64,000 nucleotides of DNA from Cytophagales bacterium UBA2561 (GCA_002340355.1 DDLX01000040.1:62001-126000); one strand, 5' to 3'. Shown: positions 9,294 to 18,956, counted from the first letter of the stretch. The notes: a model not told the origin generated them from the sequence alone. A program made the numbers and translations.

Positions 9294-10310
9294 ATGGTAT
9301 CGGACGTACAGACGGATATTTGCATTGTTGGGGCAGGTCCAGTAGGATTATTTGCTATTTTTGAGGCAGGATTGCTCAAAATGCGCTGTCATGTAGTCGA
9401 TGCGTTGCCCCAAGTAGGCGGACAATTGACAGAGATTTATCCCAAAAAACCCATTTATGATATTCCTGGATTCCCTAGCGTTTTGGCAGGTGAATTAGTT
9501 GATAATCTGATGGAACAAGCCAAACCGTTTGAGCCTACCTTCACATTAGGAGAACGAGCAGAACGGTATGAGCAGTTGGAAGACGGTACATTTATTTTAT
9601 ACACTTCAGATAATACCAAAATTGCCGCTAAGGTTATTGTTATTGCTGGTGGGCTAGGTAGTTTTGAGCCTCGAAAACCACCAATTTCTAATATCGCTGA
9701 TTTTGAGCGAAAAGGTGTAGAATATATGGTTAGAGAACCCGAAGCTTTCCGAGGAAAAGATTTGGTTTTAGCAGGTGGTGGAGACTCCGCTTTAGATTGG
9801 ACAATTGAGCTTTCAGAAATTGCCAAAAGTTTAACTTTGGTACATCGAAATGAAACGTTCCGAGGCGCACCCGATTCAGTGGAAAAAGTACATGAATTGG
9901 CACAAGCTGGAAAAATTAATTTATTACTCAAGTCGAACATAACTGCTTTACAAGGCAATGGAAACCTTGAAGCCGTAACGATTACAGACAAAGCGACTAA
10001 AGAAAAGAAAACGCTAAATACCGACTATTTTATTCCATTATTTGGACTTTCGCCTAAATTGGGACCAATCGGAAAGTGGGGTTTTGAAATTGAAAAAAAT
10101 GCGATCAAAGTAGATACATTTGATTATTCAACCAATATCAAAGGTATTTATGCGATTGGAGATGTAAACCAATATCCAGGGAAGTTGAAGTTAATTTTGT
10201 GTGGTTTCCACGAAGCTGCATTGATGGCACAGAGTGCATTTGGTATTGTCTTTCCTGACAAGAAATTTAGTCTAAAATACACTACTGTAAATGGCGCACC
10301 AACACTATAA
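9294..10310 (+). CDS. Ferredoxin--NADP(+) reductase, thioredoxin-reductase-like type
   Basis: A flavoprotein that passes electrons between NADPH and ferredoxin or flavodoxin. The FAD-binding motif GAGPVG lies at residues 13-18 and the NADPH motif GGGDSALDW near 162. IYAIGDVN near the C-terminus is the second FAD contact typical of this superfamily. The length of 338 fits the YumC-like reductases of Bacillota and Bacteroidota. The CxxC active site of true thioredoxin reductases is absent from the NADPH domain, which is why FNR is preferred. A clear terminator follows at 10333-10370. Confidence 0.9.
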   Translation: MVSDVQTDICIVGAGPVGLFAIFEAGLLKMRCHVVDALPQVGGQLTEIYPKKPIYDIPGFPSVLAGELVDNLMEQAKPFEPTFTLGERAERYEQLEDGTFILYTSDNTKIAAKVIVIAGGLGSFEPRKPPISNIADFERKGVEYMVREPEAFRGKDLVLAGGGDSALDWTIELSEIAKSLTLVHRNETFRGAPDSVEKVHELAQAGKINLLLKSNITALQGNGNLEAVTITDKATKEKKTLNTDYFIPLFGLSPKLGPIGKWGFEIEKNAIKVDTFDYSTNIKGIYAIGDVNQYPGKLKLILCGFHEAALMAQSAFGIVFPDKKFSLKYTTVNGAPTL

Positions 10311-10332
10311 AACTCAATTAATCAGAGTTTTT

Positions 10333-10370
10333 AAAACCTTATCACATCCAATATGCGATAAGGTTTTTTA
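10333..10370 (+). terminator. Intrinsic terminator after the reductase gene
   Basis: AAAACCTTATC pairs with GATAAGGTTTT around a 13-base loop and is followed by a T-run. The A-run on the other side may let it also serve the opposing gene. Confidence 0.85.
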
Positions 10371-10421
10371 TAAAGTTTTCAATCAACTAAATTTGAAGAA
10401 GAACTCTTTTTTATCTAAAAA

Positions 10422-10871
10422 CTAAGAAATGGAAAGCTGTTTTTCAACAATCTGACGAGCCAGAACTTTGGCATTTTCTAGTATATCAATTTTTGGGGTA
10501 TAAATTTCACCTTCATTCACGTTTTTATATAAATCATCGGGATTATACATCAAATCTAATACGATGTTGCCCATCTCCAATTCAGCATCTAAAATAATTT
10601 CTGCTCTTAATCCATTTTGAACGGCAGTTGGAAAATAGTAATCATGTAACCAATTCAGGAAAGGAACTGAAGCACCTTCCAAATGCTGGTGGTCGGAAAT
10701 CATGACCCAAACATTTGCATCTCGAAAATAATCTAAGGATACCTGACAGGCTTCAATAGCTTCAGCCTTACCATCTAATAAAAAGCCTCTCCAATGGGCA
10801 AATACTGTATGCGGAATTTCCTCTGAAATATCATAAATTTCAGTATGTGGATTTTCAAAAACAAGTTTCAT
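10422..10871 (-). CDS. Small hypothetical protein, possible STAS/SpoIIAA-like fold
   Basis: A 149-residue soluble protein of unknown function. The alternation of short strands and helices, the early F-A-H-W-R-G segment and the W-V-M-I-S-D-H core strand resemble SpoIIAA/STAS-like domains common in Cytophagales. The 138-residue protein at 56635-57051 has a similar layout. It follows ccmF by 84 bases on the same strand and may share its transcript. There is no signal peptide. The assignment is inferred from pattern, not from a diagnostic motif. Confidence 0.7.
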   Translation of the reverse strand: MKLVFENPHTEIYDISEEIPHTVFAHWRGFLLDGKAEAIEACQVSLDYFRDANVWVMISDHQHLEGASVPFLNWLHDYYFPTAVQNGLRAEIILDAELEMGNIVLDLMYNPDDLYKNVNEGEIYTPKIDILENAKVLARQIVEKQLSIS

Positions 10872-10955
10872 GACTGCTCTAATTATTAGAAGTAGAATAA
10901 TAGTACAGAAACGAATGTATTTAATTTTTGATGAAAAATACTAAAAACTTACATT

Positions 10956-13463
10956 TTATTTTGAGGCTTTTATACTCTCCTGATATCGTCGAAATCCTGC
11001 TAAAGTCATTCCAAAAAGTAAGAGTAAAGTACCTATCCAAAGCAAATTAATCAAAGGTTTTTCAATGGCTTTGAGAGCAATCCAATCGGGTGCAGCTGTT
11101 CGTATCGAAAAGGTGAATTCTTGAGCTTGAGGATCAATCTTTTCGAGTTCAATACTAACTCCAATGATGGTATTTTTTGCTTCTCGCTTACTAACCATAC
11201 TTCCTTTGATAAGGTAATACGGTTTTAGAATATGATTTTTATATTTACCCAAAATTCTTATACTTGCAAAAACATTGACATCTTCATCTGCGAGTTGCTC
11301 TCCTCGCTTAATATCATCTAAAATGGCTACATAGTCATTAATATGAAAAGTATCTCCAATAGATTGGGTGAAACGTTGTGCTTCTGTCCATTGGATCTTT
11401 TCTTCGTCTGTTAAGGCTGTCAAATGAGTGTATAAATCAGCTGTTAAATTTCGGCTAATATCAGGGCTCACAGCCAATCCCATTTGTGGATTATCCTGAA
11501 TACGAGGATATAAAGTAAAAATTTTATCTTCTTTCTCATAATCAATTCGGAAATACGTATTTTCACCATATACCTGAATCGTATCGCCCTTCGTAGCTTT
11601 GATCTTGCCCTCTTTTTCAACATCTTCAGTTAAAATCATACGATAGGGGTCTTTAGTTGGTCGTAAAATTTCCCGATTTACGTAGCCTTCCAAATCTTCA
11701 GACTCTGTGAATTTTCCACGAAATGTTAATAAATAATCTTTCATCTGACGAGGCTGGTCACGGAAAAGTACAATTGCTTCGTTTACTTCATCTTCTGCAA
11801 AGTTCTTATCTACACGAGTTTCTGAGATAATTTTATCATAACCTGAAGAAGCTAAAATACCCAAAAGCATCAATGCCAATCCGATATGAGCAATCGCTCC
11901 ACCTGATAAATTAGGTTTCCTTCGAACTACCTTAACAATTGTGATTGTATTGGCAGCTAGTGAATAAAGGGAAATAGTGATTAAAATAATATATTTCCAA
12001 TCTGAGATTCCAAATCCTGCGATTACTCCAGTAGAAACTAACATCGCTACCAATAGAGGAATCCACGTAGTTTCCATAAACTTATTTTTGGAATCAATTT
12101 TATTCCACCAAAAGAGTTGAGCTATACCTGTCAATAAGGCAATCACGATTCCAAACCAAAGCTGAAATTTAGTATAAAATTGTACTTGGTCGGCAGGTGG
12201 AGCAAGATTAGAATTCATCCCAAATAGTCCTACTAGGTTATTGAAAACAGGCAAAGAAGTGGGAATTAAAACTTGAAAAGCGGATAAACATAACACAATT
12301 GCACCAATGAAAATCCAAAATTCAGGGCTATAAATTTCACTTTCTTTATCATCTGTAGGAAATAACCTCCAATTTTTGACCAAATGAAAAAGAGAATAAA
12401 ACAAGAAAAATAATAAATAAATCAAGAGTTGTCCCGAAAGTCCTAAGTCCGTAAAGGAGTGGACAGAAGCCTCACCTAGGATACCACTTCGAGTTAAGAA
12501 TGTGGAATACAAGACCAAAATAAATGTGGCAATCGTCAGGAAAAAGACGGTTTTATGTGCAGTACTACTTTTACGATAAATCAGCATCAAATGAAATCCG
12601 CCTACCATAACTAGCCAAGGAATATAAACCGCATTTTCGACAGGATCCCAATTCCAATATCCCCCGAAATTCAAGGTTTCATATGCCCAATATGCCCCCA
12701 TCATAATGCCCATTCCTAAAATCATTGCCCCAAAAAGCATCCAAGGCATAGCAGGTTTTATCCATTCGGAGAGTTTTTGTTGTTGTAAACCTGCAATGCA
12801 AAAAGCAAAGGGAACAAGTGCCATAGCAAAGCCCAAGAATAAAGTTGGAGGATGGATAACCATCCAATAATTTTGTAAGAGAGGATTTAACCCTGTACCA
12901 TCTTCAGGAATAAAATCAGGATTATCTTGAAAGATGGGAGCATTCGACATGACATCACGTAATAGTGTAAAAGGAGAACTTCCAATTTTATATTCACCAA
13001 AAAATACGATGCCTAAAATCATTGAAGTCAAGAAGGCTTGCACTAATGAAAAAACGACCATAACAGGAGCCTCCCACTGCCGAGCGGTAGGTATCACAAT
13101 GAATCCTAAACAGACATGCCAAAAAATCCACAGTAAAAAACTACCTTCTTGTCCCTCCCAAAAACAAGAAATCATAAAATGTACAGGCAAATTATTTGAA
13201 GAGTGGCTCCAAGCGTAATGATATTCATAATAATGATTATAAATAATTGAAAACAAAGTGATTACTATTCCTGTAACAGCCAAACCGTGTACTAAAAATG
13301 CGCCTCTGGCAAATCGTTTTTGAATAGAAATTTGGGAAGAATAGGACTCTGAGAGTTCTTGAGACTTATGGAGTTGGTGATATGCCCAAGCGGTCACTAA
13401 AGCGGTTACAAAAGCCGTCACGGTCAAAAAATGTCCGATTTCGCCGATGCCTGTATGAATCAT
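10956..13463 (-). CDS. ccmF: Cytochrome c maturation protein CcmF/CcsA-type
   Basis: A multi-pass inner-membrane protein of the haem-handling family that delivers haem to apocytochrome c. At 835 residues it is longer than enterobacterial CcmF. The tryptophan-rich WWD segment GGYWNWDPVENAVYIPWL lies near residues 266-285, preceded by the family's EGQEGSFLLWIFWH motif. At least a dozen hydrophobic segments occur, followed by a large soluble domain (about 560-790) and a last membrane helix. The other ccm genes are not in the window. The start MIHTGIGEIGH fits a periplasmic N-terminus. A -7 box lies at 13547-13554. Confidence 0.92.
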   Translation of the reverse strand: MIHTGIGEIGHFLTVTAFVTALVTAWAYHQLHKSQELSESYSSQISIQKRFARGAFLVHGLAVTGIVITLFSIIYNHYYEYHYAWSHSSNNLPVHFMISCFWEGQEGSFLLWIFWHVCLGFIVIPTARQWEAPVMVVFSLVQAFLTSMILGIVFFGEYKIGSSPFTLLRDVMSNAPIFQDNPDFIPEDGTGLNPLLQNYWMVIHPPTLFLGFAMALVPFAFCIAGLQQQKLSEWIKPAMPWMLFGAMILGMGIMMGAYWAYETLNFGGYWNWDPVENAVYIPWLVMVGGFHLMLIYRKSSTAHKTVFFLTIATFILVLYSTFLTRSGILGEASVHSFTDLGLSGQLLIYLLFFLFYSLFHLVKNWRLFPTDDKESEIYSPEFWIFIGAIVLCLSAFQVLIPTSLPVFNNLVGLFGMNSNLAPPADQVQFYTKFQLWFGIVIALLTGIAQLFWWNKIDSKNKFMETTWIPLLVAMLVSTGVIAGFGISDWKYIILITISLYSLAANTITIVKVVRRKPNLSGGAIAHIGLALMLLGILASSGYDKIISETRVDKNFAEDEVNEAIVLFRDQPRQMKDYLLTFRGKFTESEDLEGYVNREILRPTKDPYRMILTEDVEKEGKIKATKGDTIQVYGENTYFRIDYEKEDKIFTLYPRIQDNPQMGLAVSPDISRNLTADLYTHLTALTDEEKIQWTEAQRFTQSIGDTFHINDYVAILDDIKRGEQLADEDVNVFASIRILGKYKNHILKPYYLIKGSMVSKREAKNTIIGVSIELEKIDPQAQEFTFSIRTAAPDWIALKAIEKPLINLLWIGTLLLLFGMTLAGFRRYQESIKASK

Positions 13464-13546
13464 GTGTGTCTTTCTATTGAGTTTATAATAACATTATCTC
13501 TTTGTTAGTCGGAAAAGTTTTCTATTCCTTAGAAAATAATGGAGCG

Positions 13547-13554
13547 CAAAGGTA
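13547..13554 (-). promoter_or_regulatory. Probable -7 box upstream of ccmF
   Basis: On the minus strand TACCTTTGCGC matches TAnnTTTG, about 84 bases before the ccmF start. No TTG is seen at the ideal distance. Confidence 0.45.
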
Positions 13555-13618
13555 CGGCAGAAAGTTTGGTTTGAGGTGCAAATTTTGATGAAAAATAAAG
13601 CCAAAACCAATTTCGATA

Positions 13619-13767
13619 CTACCCTACTAAAAATGATTTATAGAAATATATAAGTAATAAAATAACTTTTCCATAGTGATAAGTTTATAAGACTGTTATT
13701 ATGGAAAAACAAAATATAGTATTATCTAATTGATAATCAGTACTTAATCAAGTTTTTAGTAGGATAG
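13619..13767. repeat. Short inverted-repeat element, copy 2 (MITE-like)
   Basis: It begins CTACCCTACTAAAAATGATT, identical to copy 1, and ends TTTTTAGTAGGATAG, the imperfect reverse complement of its own start. The centre differs from copy 1 (7438-7610) but also holds an inverted repeat, TTTTCCATA (13667-13675) with TATGGAAAA (13700-13708). It lies just after kmo and before the ccmF promoter. Confidence 0.6.
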
Positions 13768-13788
13768 AATATTATGATTCAGAATTTT

Positions 13789-15135
13789 TTATAATCGATT
13801 AACAATTTCTTGAAAATCTAAAGTCTTCCATGTTTGTTCAATATTTGACATTGCCAAAACCTGATTCATGATTTGTTCTTGTCGTTTTCCTTTTTGAAGA
13901 GCTTCGGCATAGGGTATGTGTGAAAAAGTAACCATTGAATATAATGGTATCCATTTTTCAGGAAAGAGTTGATGAAGGTGGGCTTCAATTTTTTTGCGTA
14001 ATAAAAATTTTTCATCTGCAACTTTATCTCGCATTTCAATAAAATTAGTCAACGCTAATTCGGAGATCGCATTCGCATTTTCAGTACGAGACCGTTGATA
14101 TTTTGGCATAATTTCCGTCCAATCTCCATTATATTCGGTTAAAATATCATTCAAAACTCGACAATCTTCAAAACCTGCATTCATTCCTTGCCCATAAAAG
14201 GGTACAATAGCATGAGCAGCATCACCAACCAACCCAACCCGATTTTGGAAAGTCCAAGGTGAACAACGTACTGTAACCATCGAACCCGTTGGATTAGCAA
14301 AAAACTGTTCAACTGGATTGCCCAAAAGTTCTACGGCATCCGCAAAATACGTTTCGAAAAAAGTTTTAACGGCTTTCTTAGTTTGTAAACTTTCAAAGGA
14401 AATCTCACCTTCAAATGGCAGGAATAAAGTTACTGTAAATGTGTGGTCTGGATTAGGTAGTGCAATTAACATAAACTTTCGGCGGGGCCAAATGTGGAGT
14501 GCATCTGGTGACATTTTAAATGCGCCATCTGTTTTTGGAGGCATTGTTAATTCTTTGTAGCCATGTTCTAAATAAAATTGGGAGTAATTAAAACGATCAG
14601 TGCGTTGGATGGCATTTCGAACAGCTGAAAAAGCACCGTCAGCTCCCAAAATGATATCAGAATTTTCGGAAAAAACTTGATTTTGATGTTCTATTTGATA
14701 TGAAAAATCCCATAAATTGACTGCTTTACAATCATGCTCAAAGTAAAATTTTGTATTAGGCAAGCGGTCAGCCTCTGTAATCATAATTTTGTTTAATTCG
14801 GCACGAGATACGGAGTAAATAGCTTGATTTTCAGTTCCATAAGACTGGAAAGTTAAGTTTCCTTTTGTATCGTGCATCATCCTTCCTTTCATGGGTACAG
14901 CAATGGGTTTGACCAAATCGGCAATGTCGACTTCTTGTAAGGCGCGCCAACCTCGTTTACTGAGAGCTAAATTGATAGAACGATTACCTTGCATCTTTTG
15001 CTTTCGTGGGTCGGCACGGCGTTCATAAATTTTGACGGAGTAGCCTTTTCGGGCTAAAAAAATGGATAATAAGGAGCCAACTAATCCCGCTCCGAAAATG
15101 GTGATACTTTCCTGTACTTTTTTGGGCTTATTCAT
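13789..15135 (-). CDS. kmo: Kynurenine 3-monooxygenase
   Basis: A FAD-dependent aromatic hydroxylase that converts L-kynurenine to 3-hydroxykynurenine, on the route from tryptophan to NAD. The 448-residue protein has the N-terminal FAD motif GAGLVGS near residue 15, and the start of the catalytic domain carries R-S-I-N-L-A-L-S, typical of KMO. The second FAD motif GDAAHAIVPFYGQGMNAG lies near residue 300. The hydrophobic C-terminal anchor of mitochondrial enzymes is missing, as is usual in bacteria. It is divergent from clpC. No other kynurenine-pathway gene is in the window. UbiH-type hydroxylases share the fold but not these KMO-like segments. Confidence 0.9.
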   Translation of the reverse strand: MNKPKKVQESITIFGAGLVGSLLSIFLARKGYSVKIYERRADPRKQKMQGNRSINLALSKRGWRALQEVDIADLVKPIAVPMKGRMMHDTKGNLTFQSYGTENQAIYSVSRAELNKIMITEADRLPNTKFYFEHDCKAVNLWDFSYQIEHQNQVFSENSDIILGADGAFSAVRNAIQRTDRFNYSQFYLEHGYKELTMPPKTDGAFKMSPDALHIWPRRKFMLIALPNPDHTFTVTLFLPFEGEISFESLQTKKAVKTFFETYFADAVELLGNPVEQFFANPTGSMVTVRCSPWTFQNRVGLVGDAAHAIVPFYGQGMNAGFEDCRVLNDILTEYNGDWTEIMPKYQRSRTENANAISELALTNFIEMRDKVADEKFLLRKKIEAHLHQLFPEKWIPLYSMVTFSHIPYAEALQKGKRQEQIMNQVLAMSNIEQTWKTLDFQEIVNRL

Positions 15136-15300
15136 ACGAATTCTGAAATCACTAAAACTGTCAAGTTACGGCTTTCTCTTCAAGAACCAAACAAATCTTT
15201 AAAGTGACTCGTTAATTCTCAGAAAAAAGTAAAATTAAAGTCTTATATTCGGGTTTTTATAAGGAATGCACCAACGCCTAAATACGCCCTAGCCCACAAT

Positions 15301-17853
15301 ATGATGGAAGCGAAATTTTCAAAGCGAATTAAAGAAATTATTGCCCTAAGTCGTGAGGAAGCTATACGACTGGAGCATGACTATATCGGTACTGAACACC
15401 TCATTTTGGGTATCTTTCGGGATGGCGAGAATGTGGCTTTACAATTGCTAGAAGAACTACAAATGCCTTTCGAAGAAGTCCGTCAGATTTTGGAACGTAG
15501 TACCCGAAATACTGCTTCACAGGGTATCCGTAACTTGAGTAACATTCCTTTAACACGACAATCTGAAAAAATCCTAAAAATCACTTATTTAGAAGCCAAA
15601 GCACTCAAGGCGGAAACAGTCGATTCAGAACATTTATTATTATCTATTCTTCGAGATAACAATAATTTGGCGGCGCAAGTGATGGAAAAATTTGATATAA
15701 ATTACGAACGTGTGAAAAAATTATTGGAATACCATGCAGATAATCCTTCTGCGACCTTAACAACAAGTCCCAAGTCAGGACCCGATACCGCAGATGATGA
15801 TGACTCTAGCAAAATGTTTGGTGGAAGTTCTAAACCTTCGGACAAATCCAAAACGCCTGTTTTAGATAATTTTGGTCGGGATTTGACCCGATATGCCGAA
15901 CAAGGCAAGCTTGACCCTATCATTGGGCGTGAAAAAGAAATTGAACGGGTGGCGCAAATCTTGAGTCGCCGTAAGAAAAATAATCCAATTCTAATTGGGG
16001 AACCGGGAGTAGGAAAGACAGCCATTGCTGAAGGGCTTGCGCTGCGAATTATGCAGAAAAAAGTTTCACGGGTTTTATTTGATAAACGGGTCATCACTTT
16101 GGACTTGGCTTCTTTGGTTGCTGGTACAAAGTATCGGGGACAATTCGAGGAACGCATGAAAGCTGTGATGAATGAACTCGAAAAATCACCAGACATTATT
16201 TTATTCATTGACGAAGTTCATACGATTGTCGGTGCTGGTGGAGCTTCAGGATCGTTGGATGCTTCGAATATGTTCAAGCCTGCTTTAGCAAGAGGTGATA
16301 TTCAATGTATTGGCGCAACTACTTTAGATGAGTATAGACAATATATCGAAAAGGACGGAGCTTTGGCTCGGCGTTTTCAAATGGTTATGGTCGAACCAAC
16401 TTCAGTTGAGGAAACCGTTGAAATTCTCAATAATATTCGAGAAAAATACGAAGAACATCACCGTGTAAGCTACGACCAAGAAGCGGTTGAAGCCTGTGTT
16501 AAGTTTTCTGATCGTTATATTAGTGATAAATATTTGCCTGATAAAGCCATTGACGTAATGGATGAAGCAGGAGCAAGGGTACACCTTAGAAATATTCATG
16601 TTCCTGATGAAATTGTACAACTCGAAGAAGCCATTGAAGGTATTCGAGAAGAGAAAACACAAGTTGTCAAAAATCAGCGTTACGAAGAAGCTGCTCGTTT
16701 GAGAGATAATGAGAAAAAATTAATTGCTCAACTCGAAGAAGCTAAGGAGCGTTGGGAAGCAGATACTCAAAAACAAACTTTTCCTGTTACCGAAGACCAC
16801 ATTGCCGAAGTAATTGCCATGATGACGGGAATTCCTGTTAATCGAGTAGCACAAAACGAAAGTCAAAAACTCCTTACTATGAAGGACGATTTGGCGGGTA
16901 GTGTCATTGGGCAGGAATCAGCAATTCAGAAGTTAGTTAAAGCCATTCAACGTACACGAGTTGGCTTGAAAGACCCCAAAAAACCAATTGGTTCATTCAT
17001 TTTCTTAGGTCCTACAGGAGTTGGGAAAACCGAATTAGCCAAAGTATTAGCCAAATATTTATTCGACCAAGATGATGCCCTTGTCCGAATTGATATGAGT
17101 GAATATATGGAGAAATTTTCGATTTCTCGTTTGGTGGGTGCGCCTCCGGGCTATGTAGGTTACGAAGAAGGTGGACAATTGACCGAAAAAATTCGCCGTA
17201 AGCCGTATAGTGTTATTTTGTTAGATGAAATCGAAAAAGCTCATCCTGATGTATTCAATATTTTATTGCAAGTTTTAGATGATGGACAATTGACCGATGG
17301 ACTCGGACGACGGGTTGATTTCCGAAATACCATTATCATTATGACCTCCAATATTGGGGTTCGGGATTTGAAAGATTTTGGGGCAGGAATTGGTTTTGCG
17401 ACCCAAAGAGATACAGATGAGTTGATGCGTTCTACGATTCAGAAAGCCTTGAAAAAAGCCTTTTCGCCTGAATTCCTGAATCGATTGGATGATGTCATTG
17501 TCTTTAATTCATTGAAACGCAAAGATATCCATCAAATTATTGACTTGACGTTAGCCAAGTTATATGAGCGAACGGATGCACTTGGTTTCAGGATTGCATT
17601 GACCAAAGAAGCAAAAGACTTCTTGACTGATAAAGGCTATGACGAACAATATGGCGCACGTCCATTGAACCGAGCCGTTCAAAAGTATCTTGAAGACCCC
17701 ATTGCCGAAGAAATGCTCAAAGGTCAAATTGGAGAGGGAGATACTCTTCAAGTTGATTACGATAACAAAGCTAAAGAACTGAAAATTACGGTTTTGAAAG
17801 CTCAAGCTCCTACCGAAGCTGAAGCAAAAACCGAAGAAGCTGAAAAAGATTAA
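15301..17853 (+). CDS. clpC: ATP-dependent Clp protease ATP-binding subunit ClpC
   Basis: A Hsp100 unfoldase that feeds substrates to ClpP. It has 850 residues: two N-terminal Clp repeats (about 5-145), AAA+ module 1 with GEPGVGKT near 235, a UVR/coiled-coil middle domain near 455-485 (YEEAARLRDNEKKL), AAA+ module 2 with GPTGVGKT near 570, and the C-terminal D2-small domain. The UVR domain separates ClpC from ClpA and ClpB. The acidic tail after about 835 is Ala/Glu-rich. ATG codons occur at 15301 and 15304, and either may be used. It is divergent from kmo and ends in a strong terminator. Confidence 0.95.
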   Translation: MMEAKFSKRIKEIIALSREEAIRLEHDYIGTEHLILGIFRDGENVALQLLEELQMPFEEVRQILERSTRNTASQGIRNLSNIPLTRQSEKILKITYLEAKALKAETVDSEHLLLSILRDNNNLAAQVMEKFDINYERVKKLLEYHADNPSATLTTSPKSGPDTADDDDSSKMFGGSSKPSDKSKTPVLDNFGRDLTRYAEQGKLDPIIGREKEIERVAQILSRRKKNNPILIGEPGVGKTAIAEGLALRIMQKKVSRVLFDKRVITLDLASLVAGTKYRGQFEERMKAVMNELEKSPDIILFIDEVHTIVGAGGASGSLDASNMFKPALARGDIQCIGATTLDEYRQYIEKDGALARRFQMVMVEPTSVEETVEILNNIREKYEEHHRVSYDQEAVEACVKFSDRYISDKYLPDKAIDVMDEAGARVHLRNIHVPDEIVQLEEAIEGIREEKTQVVKNQRYEEAARLRDNEKKLIAQLEEAKERWEADTQKQTFPVTEDHIAEVIAMMTGIPVNRVAQNESQKLLTMKDDLAGSVIGQESAIQKLVKAIQRTRVGLKDPKKPIGSFIFLGPTGVGKTELAKVLAKYLFDQDDALVRIDMSEYMEKFSISRLVGAPPGYVGYEEGGQLTEKIRRKPYSVILLDEIEKAHPDVFNILLQVLDDGQLTDGLGRRVDFRNTIIIMTSNIGVRDLKDFGAGIGFATQRDTDELMRSTIQKALKKAFSPEFLNRLDDVIVFNSLKRKDIHQIIDLTLAKLYERTDALGFRIALTKEAKDFLTDKGYDEQYGARPLNRAVQKYLEDPIAEEMLKGQIGEGDTLQVDYDNKAKELKITVLKAQAPTEAEAKTEEAEKD

Positions 17854-17880
17854 ACTTTCAAGTTTGAAATTGAAAAGAAG

Positions 17881-17919
17881 AACTCCTCTTTAAATCTTAG
17901 GTTTAGAGAGGAGTTTTTT
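17881..17919 (+). terminator. Intrinsic terminator of clpC
   Basis: AACTCCTCT and AGAGGAGTT form a 9-bp stem followed by a T-run, 28 bases after the clpC stop. Confidence 0.85.
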
Positions 17920-18063
17920 ATTCAAAATTGTAGAATTCTTGATGCGTTTTATTAAACATTTTTTTCGCTCTTTTAAATTCATAATTTTGAGAGAAATATG
18001 ATTTCTGAAAGATACAAAAAATCAGTCGTTCTGTTGAAAATTCTCTACGTATTTCGAAATATT

Positions 18064-18321
18064 TTAAGAGTTAATTAGTTGATTTTCAGACTTCAAATAT
18101 TTGTTTACGATTTCATTCATATCATGACGAATAACGTATAGTGCATCATAAATTGGCTTTTTATATTCGGCTGGTTCACCATCTACACACAAATAATAAA
18201 GGGCTTCGTGTAAGGCTTCAGAATAGTTTTCCGAGAGGTATAACTCAAAAAAATCTAAGATTTCTTTTTGGAAGTCAGTATTTTGCATCATTATTATTTT
18301 TGTTTGAAAATTAGTGCCCAT
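18064..18321 (-). CDS. Small acidic hypothetical protein
   Basis: An 85-residue protein of unknown function, predicted all-helical and acidic, with no membrane segment or known motif. Met11 or Met12 is an equally likely start, because the first ten residues directly abut a palindrome at 18322-18341. It is divergent from the HTH gene at 18387, an arrangement often seen with a regulator and its target. It lies in a small patch between the core genes clpC and lpxK. Confidence 0.6.
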   Translation of the reverse strand: MGTNFQTKIIMMQNTDFQKEILDFFELYLSENYSEALHEALYYLCVDGEPAEYKKPIYDALYVIRHDMNEIVNKYLKSENQLINS

Positions 18322-18341
18322 ATATTATGTAAACATAATAT
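18322..18341. promoter_or_regulatory. Palindromic candidate operator
   Basis: ATATTATGT-AA-ACATAATAT is a perfect 9-bp inverted repeat in the 65-bp gap between two divergent genes, one of which encodes an HTH protein. It is a plausible binding site for that regulator. Confidence 0.5.
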
Positions 18342-18386
18342 TAAAAAAACAATACATCAAAGTATTTCGGAAAATATCTTGCAAAA

Positions 18387-18956
18387 ATGTTATCAAAAAA
18401 CAATTCTGTCAATGAAAGGGTAGCAGAAATCATAGAATTCTATGATTTAAACGTAAATTCTTTCTCCAAAAAGATAAGTATAAACTCATCAGTTATTCAC
18501 AATATTGTTAAAGGTAAAAAAGATGGGTCAAAAAACAAGCCGAGTTTTATGGTTTTGAATAAAATAATATTGTTTTTTGATAATATAAATGCGGATTGGT
18601 TACTGACAGGACGGGGACGTATGTTAAAAAATGATCAGAAAACAGGAACAGAATCTCTTCCAATAGGAGAAGCAGAAAAATTACAAAATGAAATCAAAGA
18701 ATTGAAAACAGAACCCAGTTTTTTAGTTTTAAAGAAGATATTTTCGGTATATGACGATTTAGATGCAAATTGGTTGGTTTGTGGAGAAGGTGAAATGGAA
18801 AAAAAAGAATGTGATAATAGCAAATATTTACAAAGTAAAGTAAATCAAATCGAAGAGCTACAAAAACAAATTGAGTCGTTAGAAAAGGATAAAGATCGAT
18901 TACTAAATTTACTTGAAATGTATGCGCCAAATCCTCCCAAAAAGTCAGAAAAATAA
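18387..18956 (+). CDS. HTH (XRE/CI-like) regulator with a duplicated half-domain
   Basis: A 189-residue DNA-binding-type protein. Residues about 5-80 match the phage repressor-like HTH seen in many Bacteroidota, ending PSFMVLNKIILFFDNINADW then LLTGRGRML. Residues about 111-140 repeat only the second half of that domain (PSFLVLKKIFSVYDDLDANW then LVCGEGEM) without a recognition helix. A leucine-rich coiled coil follows (about 148-180), probably for dimerisation. No peptidase domain of the LexA/CI type is present. It may bind the palindrome at 18322-18341. The partial duplication is visible directly; its effect is unknown. Confidence 0.8.
   Translation: MLSKNNSVNERVAEIIEFYDLNVNSFSKKISINSSVIHNIVKGKKDGSKNKPSFMVLNKIILFFDNINADWLLTGRGRMLKNDQKTGTESLPIGEAEKLQNEIKELKTEPSFLVLKKIFSVYDDLDANWLVCGEGEMEKKECDNSKYLQSKVNQIEELQKQIESLEKDKDRLLNLLEMYAPNPPKKSEK

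Noticed and set aside
9455..9991. A 178-codon frame on the minus strand
   Set aside because: It is antisense to the ferredoxin-NADP reductase gene, whose motifs fully account for the region.
15702..16208. A 168-codon frame on the minus strand
   Set aside because: It is antisense to clpC and has no recognisable product.
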